A stretch of DNA of 6,528 nucleotides from Alphaproteobacteria bacterium UBA2964 (lineage in GTDB: Bacteria; Pseudomonadota; Alphaproteobacteria; MPNO01; UBA2964). The stretch is taken from positions 3,068-9,595 of the forward strand of contig DEBE01000134.1 of assembly GCA_002348425.1 (NCBI GenBank), in the 5' to 3' direction. Under the pieces are notes generated by a model that saw only the letters and a list, made by a program, of their open reading frames with translations, ran no database searches and had not been told where the DNA came from. Position 1 is the first letter of the stretch. Each line of letters starts with the position of its first letter. Below, one piece after another: positions 1 to 6,528 of the stretch. Both the position numbers and the translations under genes were made by a program.

Positions 1-52
1 TAAGAAGACGGCAGCCAAGAAGACGGCAGCCAAGAAAGCTACGGAAGACTAA
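1..52 (+). CDS. rplU: 50S ribosomal protein L21 (bL21), C-terminal tail only
   Basis: Only the last 16 complete codons are in the window, reading [16 protein letters not shown] and then two consecutive stops, TAA and TAG. The conserved body of the protein lies upstream, so the call rests on position (directly before rpmA, the near-universal partner of rplU) and on the Lys/Ala-rich tail common on alphaproteobacterial L21. L21 is a 23S rRNA-binding protein of the large ribosomal subunit. The tail is built from a 15-base unit present twice in exact tandem (2-16 and 17-31) followed by a degenerate third copy. Such a basic, low-complexity tail is probably disordered and may contact rRNA; that is inference. 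Another lysine-rich protein cannot be excluded from 16 residues alone. Confidence 0.8.
   Translation, partial: KKTAAKKTAAKKATED
2..31 (+). repeat. Two exact 15-bp tandem repeats coding KKTAA
   Basis: Bases 2-16 and 17-31 are identical 15-mers, each encoding Lys-Lys-Thr-Ala-Ala in frame. A diverged partial third unit (KKAT) follows at 32-43. Because the unit is a multiple of three, gain or loss of copies would change the tail length of L21 without shifting the frame. More copies may lie to the left of the window. Confidence 0.85.
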
Positions 53-59
53 TAGGCTC

Positions 60-64
60 AGGAG
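60..64 (+). promoter_or_regulatory. Shine-Dalgarno site of rpmA
   Basis: AGGAG at 60-64 lies 8 bases before the ATG at 73, a near-ideal distance, and fixes the rpmA start. It is the clearest canonical ribosome binding site in the window, in keeping with the high expression expected of a ribosomal protein. Confidence 0.8.
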
Positions 65-72
65 AGAATAGT

Positions 73-330
73 ATGGCACATAAAAAAGCAGGCGGTAGTT
101 CTCGAAATGGGCGCGACACAGAGGGCCGGCGCCTTGGTGTAAAGAAGTTTGGTGGGCAGGCTGTAATTCCAGGGAATATCATCATTCGGCAGCGGGGAAC
201 CAAATATCATCCTGGAGAAAATGTAGGAATAGGTCGAGATCACACCATATTCGCTACATCTGAGGGACGTGTAACTTTTGCACGCAAGGCTCAGGGTCGG
301 ATTTATGTATCCGTTGATCCAAGCATCTAA
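73..330 (+). CDS. rpmA: 50S ribosomal protein L27 (bL27)
   Basis: This encodes an 85-residue L27, full length for the family. L27 sits on the large subunit, and its flexible N-terminus reaches toward the peptidyl transferase centre, where it helps position tRNA substrates. The protein begins [15 protein letters not shown], the standard mature N-terminus, with no cleavable leader of the kind seen in Firmicutes. The family signature is present around residues 34-48 ([15 protein letters not shown]), and the C-terminal part with FARK and YVSVDP matches the usual fold. The start is ATG with a strong AGGAG site 8 bases upstream. It lies 20 bases after the rplU stop, so the two are almost surely co-transcribed. 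A probable terminator or attenuator follows the gene, which would let the ribosomal protein pair be expressed more strongly than the downstream enzymes. Confidence 0.98.
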   Translation: MAHKKAGGSSRNGRDTEGRRLGVKKFGGQAVIPGNIIIRQRGTKYHPGENVGIGRDHTIFATSEGRVTFARKAQGRIYVSVDPSI

Positions 331-331
331 A

Positions 332-403
332 TAATTCTCAGGGGCCGCATTTACCGTGTGCTTCTCGGGGGATATGGTTATTCCCCGTTTTATTTGAGAA
401 TTA
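332..403 (+). repeat. Perfect 9-bp inverted repeat enclosing the rpmA-obgE terminator hairpin
   Basis: TAATTCTCA at 332-340 is the exact reverse complement of TGAGAATTA at 395-403. In RNA, two further G-U pairs (341 with 394, 342 with 393) could lengthen the stem to 11 pairs. The arms enclose the GC-rich hairpin at 366-387, so the spacer could fold as a closed outer stem with an inner hairpin, or the arms could be DNA half-sites for a protein. The left arm begins two bases after the rpmA stop. The right arm overlaps the end of the T-rich tail of the inner hairpin, so forming the outer stem might compete with release at the terminator. Its function is unknown. Confidence 0.6.
366..395 (+). terminator. 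Probable intrinsic terminator or attenuator after rpmA
   Basis: CGGGG at 366-370 pairs with CCCCG at 383-387. The stem continues inward through a G-U pair and three A-T pairs (371-374 with 379-382), giving nine pairs around a four-base TGGT loop. The T-rich tract TTTTATTT at 388-395 follows immediately. This is the layout of a Rho-independent terminator. Because obgE follows in the same direction only 34 bases later with no clear promoter of its own, partial read-through (attenuation) is more likely than full termination; that is inference. Confidence 0.65.
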
Positions 404-404
404 A

Positions 405-2590
<2,186 letters not shown>

Positions 2591-2597
2591 AGTTAAA

Positions 2598-3896
2598 ATG
2601 CCGAAAAAAAAAGAGAGCTCCGACAAAAAAGACAAAAGTACGATCTTACATTTAAATATGTTGAAACTTGGTTCTGCCGCTAGAGATGCTTATAAAAATT
2701 TATCGAATGTGGGGACTAAAGCAAAAAATTTTGCCCTTACTGAAGCCGCAAAGTCCATAAGAAAATCCGTTAAAACCTTAAAAACAGCTAATGGTAGGGA
2801 TTTAAAACTGGCTAGTAAAAATGGGGCTCCAGCTTCGATGATTGATCGCTTAGTTTTAAATGATTCTCGTATAGAACAAATGGCCGATGGCCTGGAAAAA
2901 ATTGCAACACTAGAGGATCCTGTGAGCACGGTCATGGCCGAATGGAAACGGCCCAATGGGCTCAAAATTCAGCGCGTCAGAGTGCCATTAGGTGTCATTG
3001 GAATAATTTATGAATCCCGTCCCAATGTAACCGCCGATGCTGGTGGACTTTGTCTCAAATCTGGCAATGCGGTCATACTTCGTGGGGGCTCTGATAGTTT
3101 TGAGTCCTCATCAGCTATTCTTAAATGCCTACAAGAAGGGCTTAGAATGGCTGGTCTACCTGCTGAAACTATCCAACTTGTGCCAACAATCGATCGCGCT
3201 GCTGTCGGCGAGATGCTAGCCATGGATAGCCAAATAGATGTTATCGTTCCACGTGGAGGTAAATCACTAATTGAAAGGGTTCAACGGGAAAGCCGTGTAC
3301 CTGTGATTGCCCACCTAGACGGCAACTGCCATGTTTATATTCACAGTAGTGCTGAAATTGAAATGGCAAAAAACATCGTACTTAACGCCAAAATGCGCAG
3401 GCCAGGTATCTGTGGAGCTACCGAGAGCCTCGTTGTTGATCGAAATGCAGCACCTCAGTTACTTCCAACAATTATTGATGAGTTGGCTAAAAGTGGCTGT
3501 GAAATACGTGGGGACGATGCTACCCGAGCGTTGGACGAAAGAGTGATAATAGCCCACGATGATGATTGGGCGAAAGAATATCTCGAACCTATCATTTCAA
3601 TAAAGCAGGTTAATGGTTTGAATGAAGCAATTGAACATATCAATTTATATGGATCTCATCATACCGACTCAATCATCACATCCGACCAGAATATTGCAAA
3701 AATATTTTTAGAAAGCATAGACTCTGCGATTGTACTGCATAATGCATCCACACAATTTGCAGATGGAGGTGAATTTGGCATGGGTGCCGAAATAGGAATC
3801 TCGACGGGTCGTCTACATGCCCGCGGGCCGGTTGGAGTGGAACAATTGACTACTTTCAAATATGTGGTGCACGGTAATGGACAGGTGAGACCCTGA
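2598..3896 (+). CDS. proA: Glutamate-5-semialdehyde dehydrogenase (gamma-glutamyl phosphate reductase)
   Basis: ProA reduces gamma-glutamyl phosphate with NADPH to glutamate-5-semialdehyde, which cyclises to the precursor of proline. The 432-residue product belongs to the aldehyde dehydrogenase superfamily. Visible motifs, numbered from the ATG at 2598, are [20 protein letters not shown] around 130-149, [15 protein letters not shown] at 153-167, the HLDGNCHVY block near 239-247, the catalytic cysteine in RRPGIC (Cys272) and the C-terminal [20 protein letters not shown]. Nothing essential is missing. The first 20 residues ([11 protein letters not shown] and on) are a lysine-rich extension before the conserved MLKLGSAAR segment, coded partly by a run of nine A at 2604-2612. 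An alternative start is the ATG at 2658, which would remove the extension. It follows proB by 7 bases, and its TGA appears to overlap the start of nadD. Confidence 0.96.
   Translation: MPKKKESSDKKDKSTILHLNMLKLGSAARDAYKNLSNVGTKAKNFALTEAAKSIRKSVKTLKTANGRDLKLASKNGAPASMIDRLVLNDSRIEQMADGLEKIATLEDPVSTVMAEWKRPNGLKIQRVRVPLGVIGIIYESRPNVTADAGGLCLKSGNAVILRGGSDSFESSSAILKCLQEGLRMAGLPAETIQLVPTIDRAAVGEMLAMDSQIDVIVPRGGKSLIERVQRESRVPVIAHLDGNCHVYIHSSAEIEMAKNIVLNAKMRRPGICGATESLVVDRNAAPQLLPTIIDELAKSGCEIRGDDATRALDERVIIAHDDDWAKEYLEPIISIKQVNGLNEAIEHINLYGSHHTDSIITSDQNIAKIFLESIDSAIVLHNASTQFADGGEFGMGAEIGISTGRLHARGPVGVEQLTTFKYVVHGNGQVRP
3883..3888 (+). promoter_or_regulatory. Shine-Dalgarno site proposed for nadD with a CTG start
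   Basis: AGGTGA at 3883-3888, within the last codons of proA, matches the anti-Shine-Dalgarno sequence over six bases and ends 4 bases before the CTG at 3893. No ATG, GTG or TTG in the nadD frame lies between here and the nucleotide-binding motif, so this site is the main argument for initiation at the CTG. It cannot serve proA, which is ending here. Confidence 0.55.
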
Positions 3897-4531
3897 CTTC
3901 ATTAACCAAAAACTTACGCTCTTCGGTCCGTCAGGCTATAAATAGCAATGGCAGGCGTATTGGATTACTCGGCGGCTCTTTTAACCCAGCGCATGAAGGA
4001 CATATTCACATTTCTAGGGAAGCCTTGAAATACCTAAAGCTGGATACGATCTGGTGGGTTGTTTCTCCTCAAAATCCGCTGAAAGGATCCAAGGAAATGG
4101 CGCCATTTACTGAACGTTTAAATCATGCCAAGAAAATAGCTCAGGATCCTAGAATTTTAGTTACAGATATAGAAGATCGTATAAGCACGCGCTTCACAAT
4201 AGATAGTATCAAAATAATCCAGCGCAGTTTTTTGGAAAAGAAATTCATATGGATTATGGGTGCCGATAATTTAATTCAAATTCCTCAATGGAAAAACTGG
4301 CGGGAGTTATTCTCAACAGTACCCATTGTGATTTTTGACCGCGCACCCTATTCTGTAAAAGCACTTTCAGGAAAAGCTGCACAAGTATTTTCTAAGAGTA
4401 GGCTGCCACCACAACATATGCGAGAAATATCAAATTCTAAACCCCCGGCATGGACTTTCATACGGACGCCCTTACATCCTGCGACGGCGACTGAAATCCG
4501 TAGGAGATCAACCTCGTATATTAAAGACTGA
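3893..4531 (+). CDS. nadD: Nicotinate-nucleotide adenylyltransferase, probable CTG start
   Basis: NadD transfers AMP from ATP to nicotinate mononucleotide, forming deamido-NAD, the step before NAD synthetase. From the CTG at 3893 the product has 212 residues, typical of the family. The nucleotidyltransferase signature [11 protein letters not shown] is at 27-37, followed by VSPQNPLKG (57-65), the MGADN block at 122-126 with QWKNWREL after it, VIFDR at 146-150 and a C-terminal ATATEIR in place of the usual ISxTxIR motif. The frame is closed by TAA at 3875-3877, and between that stop and the signature there is no ATG, GTG or TTG. The first conventional start, TTG at 4025, lies after the signature and would give a non-functional protein. 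CTG at 3893 overlaps the proA stop as CTGA and has AGGTGA 4 bases upstream. ATA at 3938 or ATT at 3959 are weaker alternatives. The gene identity is certain; the exact start is not. Confidence 0.9.
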   Translation: MTSLTKNLRSSVRQAINSNGRRIGLLGGSFNPAHEGHIHISREALKYLKLDTIWWVVSPQNPLKGSKEMAPFTERLNHAKKIAQDPRILVTDIEDRISTRFTIDSIKIIQRSFLEKKFIWIMGADNLIQIPQWKNWRELFSTVPIVIFDRAPYSVKALSGKAAQVFSKSRLPPQHMREISNSKPPAWTFIRTPLHPATATEIRRRSTSYIKD

Positions 4532-4574
4532 AAAAGTGTGAACATTGACCGACGAGCAAACAAATTCAGAGACC

Positions 4575-4943
4575 ATGGAAGTAAAGGACACAATAAAACT
4601 AGTTCAAAAAATTTTGGAGGACCACAAAGCAGAGAATATTGTCACAGTTGACCTACGAGGCAAGACGACTATTGGTGATTATATGATGATTGCCAGTGGT
4701 AGCTCCAACCGTCAGGTCAAAGCATTAGCTGAACTAATTGTACAGAATTTTAAAAATATAAATTTACCTATCGGGAAACCTGAGGGTTTGCCTGAAGGAG
4801 ACTGGGTTCTCATTGATACCGGAAATGTTATAGTCCACCTTTTTCGTCCAGAGGTTCGGGATTTTTATAATCTAGAGAAGATGTGGGAAGCTGACTTAAC
4901 AGAAAATTCCATTCAAAACGAGAGCTCAACGGCTGACCATTAA
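4575..4943 (+). CDS. rsfS: Ribosome silencing factor RsfS (Iojap family)
   Basis: RsfS binds protein L14 (uL14) on the free 50S subunit and blocks joining with the 30S, lowering translation when nutrients are short. The 122-residue product covers the whole family core: KAENIVTVDL at 18-27, DYMMIASGSSNRQV at 35-48, EGLPEGDWVLIDTGNVIVHL at 70-89 and the YNLEKMW block at 98-104, then a short acidic tail. I chose ATG at 4575 because it places about 15 residues before the first conserved block, as in the E. coli protein. An in-frame TTG at 4545, only 13 bases after nadD, would add ten residues (MTDEQTNSET). Neither start has a convincing Shine-Dalgarno site. The neighbours nadD and rlmH are the usual ones, and the stop overlaps the rlmH ATG by one base. 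Confidence 0.93.
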   Translation: MEVKDTIKLVQKILEDHKAENIVTVDLRGKTTIGDYMMIASGSSNRQVKALAELIVQNFKNINLPIGKPEGLPEGDWVLIDTGNVIVHLFRPEVRDFYNLEKMWEADLTENSIQNESSTADH

Positions 4944-5401
4944 TGAATATTATTATAATCGCGATAGGCAAAATTCGTTCGGGTCCAGAGAAAACTCTTA
5001 TAGAAGATTATTCTCGAAGAATAAAATGGCCAATAGAGTTTCGCGAGGTTGAAGAAAAAAAGAAACTCAAGGGCTTAGAATTGAAAAAAAGGCAAGGAAA
5101 TCTTCTTCTTAAACAATGCCCACCAGGGTCAAAAATTCTAGTATTGGATCAATGCGGCAAAAACTTTCCTAGTACGGAACTCGCCAATATTTTTAGAAAC
5201 TGGCAAAGTAATAGAGTTAAACAAGTCTGTATTTTAATTGGTGGCGCTGATGGTGTTGATCAAGAGGTAAAAAAACAAGCAGATCTCCTATTGTCATTTG
5301 GCGAACTAACTTGGCCGCATTTGTTGGCACGCGTTATGCTCACCGAGCAAATTTACCGATCTCAGCAAATTATTAACGGGCATCCATATCATCGAGAATA
5401 G
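4943..5401 (+). CDS. rlmH: 23S rRNA (pseudouridine1915-N3)-methyltransferase RlmH
   Basis: RlmH uses S-adenosylmethionine to methylate pseudouridine 1915 in helix 69 of 23S rRNA, at the subunit interface, acting on assembled 70S ribosomes. The 152-residue length is standard for this small SPOUT enzyme. Its cofactor-binding knot is visible as LIGGADG at 98-104, then LSFGELTWPHLLARVMLTEQIYR around 117-139, and the chain ends in HPYHRE, the conserved C-terminus that takes part in catalysis. The ATG shares one base with the rsfS stop (TAATG), and no separate ribosome binding site is visible, so translation is probably coupled to rsfS. RsfS and RlmH both act on the 50S subunit near the intersubunit face, which fits their pairing. 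No hairpin terminator is visible after the TAG. Confidence 0.97.
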   Translation: MNIIIIAIGKIRSGPEKTLIEDYSRRIKWPIEFREVEEKKKLKGLELKKRQGNLLLKQCPPGSKILVLDQCGKNFPSTELANIFRNWQSNRVKQVCILIGGADGVDQEVKKQADLLLSFGELTWPHLLARVMLTEQIYRSQQIINGHPYHRE

Positions 5402-5433
5402 ATAGAAACAAAGAATTGTGTATAAAAATCATT

Positions 5434-5469
5434 TAACGGATGTAATTTACGTTATAGTGTTCATATATT
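5434..5469 (+). promoter_or_regulatory. Weak promoter-like region with a small inverted repeat upstream of gpmI
   Basis: The 95-base gap after rlmH is AT-rich and holds two -10-like hexamers, TATAGT (5453-5458) and TATATT (5464-5469), each matching TATAAT at five of six bases. No good -35 box lies 16-18 bases upstream of either. The inverted repeat TAACG (5434-5438) and CGTTA (5450-5454), separated by 11 bases, overlaps the first hexamer and could be an operator or chance. A separate promoter for gpmI is plausible because this is the longest gap after obgE, but the evidence is thin. Confidence 0.25.
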
Positions 5470-5496
5470 CGAAAAGGTAGCCTGTAAGTGAGTCTT

Positions 5497-6528
5497 ATGT
5501 CAGCTAATAGCATATTACGACCAGTGATTCTTTGCGTTCTTGATGGTTGGGGTTGGCGGGCGGAACAATCCGAAAATGCAATCGCCCTAGCTGAGACGCC
5601 CGTTTTCAACCGAATGATAAAGGAATGTCCCAACGCCCTCTTAAAGACTTCAGGAATTGATGTGGGCTTGCCCGTTGGCCAAATGGGAAATTCTGAAGTT
5701 GGACATATGAATCTGGGTGCTGGGCGCGTCGTCAATCAGGACATCCAAAGAATAAATCAAGAACTTCAGGAGGGTAAACTTCAATACAACCCCATTATAG
5801 AGAAGCTAATAAGTCACAGCGGTACCTGCCATTTGATGGGTCTTTTATCACCGGGTGGGGTGCACTCTCATCAAGATCACATCCTCAAATTGGCAGATAT
5901 ATTGAATGATGCTGGAGTAAAGGTCGCTATCCATGCTTTTCTGGATGGGCGAGACACGCCCCCGAAAAGTGCACTACAATTTCTTACGGACTTTTGCGAA
6001 AAAATCTCTCAATTTGACTCGGTATCCATTGCCACAGTAACCGGTCGCTTTTATGCGATGGATCGTGATAATCGTTGGGACCGTGTCGAGAAAGCATATG
6101 ATGCGATAGTTAGCGGGGAGGGAGAAAAAGCCAACAAACCAATTGATGCCATAAGAAAAGGCTATAACGAGAACCTTAGTGACGAATTTATTTTACCCAC
6201 AATAATTGACCATTATGATGGGATGATGAATGGGGATACCTTATTAATGGCAAATTTCCGTTCTGATCGAGCGAGGGAAATTTTAACTGCGCTACTAGAA
6301 CCAGATTTTTTACATTTCAAACGATCAAAAACTATCTCAATCAGTTTTGCGGCCGGCCTAGTCCAGTATTCAGAGACTCTAGATCATCTAATGTCATCAA
6401 TATTTTTACCAGAAAAGCTTGATAATTTATTTGCACAAGTAATTTCCGATGCTGGTTTAAAACAATTTCGGATCGCCGAAACAGAAAAATATGCTCATGT
6501 TACATTTTTCTTTAATGGCGGAAATGAA
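5497..6528 (+). CDS. gpmI: 2,3-bisphosphoglycerate-independent phosphoglycerate mutase, 5' part
   Basis: GpmI interconverts 3- and 2-phosphoglycerate in glycolysis and gluconeogenesis, using two metal ions (usually Mn) and a phosphoserine intermediate. The frame is open from the ATG at 5497 to the window end, giving 344 of the roughly 510 residues usual for the family. Visible features are LDGWGW at 15-20 (metal ligand Asp16), GNSEVGHMNLGAGR at 64-77 with the catalytic serine at 66, GGVHSHQDH at 120-128, FLDGRDTPP at 148-156, GRFYAMDRDNRWDR at 183-196, NFRSDRAR at 253-260 and AETEKYAHVTFFFNGG at 327-342. The second half of the phosphatase domain, with its remaining metal ligands, lies to the right. 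An in-frame GTG at 5488, directly after a TAA, has AAAAGG 10 bases upstream and would add three residues. ATG at 5497 has AAGTGAG only 4 bases upstream. The choice is open. Confidence 0.97.
   Translation, partial: MSANSILRPVILCVLDGWGWRAEQSENAIALAETPVFNRMIKECPNALLKTSGIDVGLPVGQMGNSEVGHMNLGAGRVVNQDIQRINQELQEGKLQYNPIIEKLISHSGTCHLMGLLSPGGVHSHQDHILKLADILNDAGVKVAIHAFLDGRDTPPKSALQFLTDFCEKISQFDSVSIATVTGRFYAMDRDNRWDRVEKAYDAIVSGEGEKANKPIDAIRKGYNENLSDEFILPTIIDHYDGMMNGDTLLMANFRSDRAREILTALLEPDFLHFKRSKTISISFAAGLVQYSETLDHLMSSIFLPEKLDNLFAQVISDAGLKQFRIAETEKYAHVTFFFNGGNE

Noticed and set aside
394..399. TTGAGA as a -35 box for a promoter of obgE
   Set aside because: It matches five of six bases, but no -10 hexamer lies 16-18 bases downstream, and the position is too close to the obgE start.
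3037..3546. Two short plus-strand open frames inside proA (3037-3219 and 3331-3546)
   Set aside because: They are out-of-frame readings of conserved ProA sequence with no start signals of their own.
4025..4531. nadD starting at TTG 4025
   Set aside because: This would remove the [11 protein letters not shown] signature that lies in the same frame just upstream, so it cannot be the start of a working enzyme.
5433..5735. A 100-residue minus-strand open frame across the rlmH-gpmI gap
   Set aside because: Most of it is antisense to the gpmI catalytic serine region, which is clearly coding on the plus strand.

Overview
This window is a stretch of bacterial core chromosome, with every gene on the + strand. 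It runs from the last codons of rplU through rpmA, obgE, proB, proA, nadD, rsfS and rlmH into a gpmI gene cut by the right edge. This order, together with the Lys/Ala-rich tail on L21, an Obg protein with no C-terminal OCT domain and the style of the NadD and GpmI motifs, points to an alphaproteobacterium. The base composition leans to AT (many AAA, ATT and TTA codons), which would fit a low-GC, perhaps marine or uncultivated, lineage. That placement is inferred from gene order and protein style, not from a search.

Region 1 (1-330) encodes ribosomal proteins L21 (tail only) and L27, 20 bases apart. Region 2 (331-428) is a structured spacer. It holds a GC-rich hairpin with a T-rich tail (probable intrinsic terminator or attenuator), a perfect 9-bp inverted repeat around it, and a small hairpin next to the obgE start. 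Region 3 (429-4531) is a tight cluster of obgE, proB, proA and nadD. Junctions are a 4-base overlap (obgE/proB), a 7-base gap (proB/proA) and an apparent 4-base CTGA overlap (proA/nadD). Region 4 (4575-5401) is rsfS and rlmH, joined by a one-base TAATG overlap. Region 5 (5402-5496) is an AT-rich gap with weak promoter-like elements, followed by the first 344 codons of gpmI.

The genes combine large-subunit ribosome assembly and control (L21, L27, Obg, RsfS, RlmH) with the first two steps of proline synthesis (ProB, ProA), NAD synthesis (NadD) and glycolysis (GpmI). All are recognisable housekeeping families with their key motifs intact. I see no tRNA, rRNA, mobile element, CRISPR array or phage-derived gene, and no sign of a new multi-gene system. 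The points most worth a second look are the start of nadD, which has no ATG, GTG or TTG upstream of its nucleotide-binding signature and seems to use CTG, and the nested inverted repeats between rpmA and obgE.
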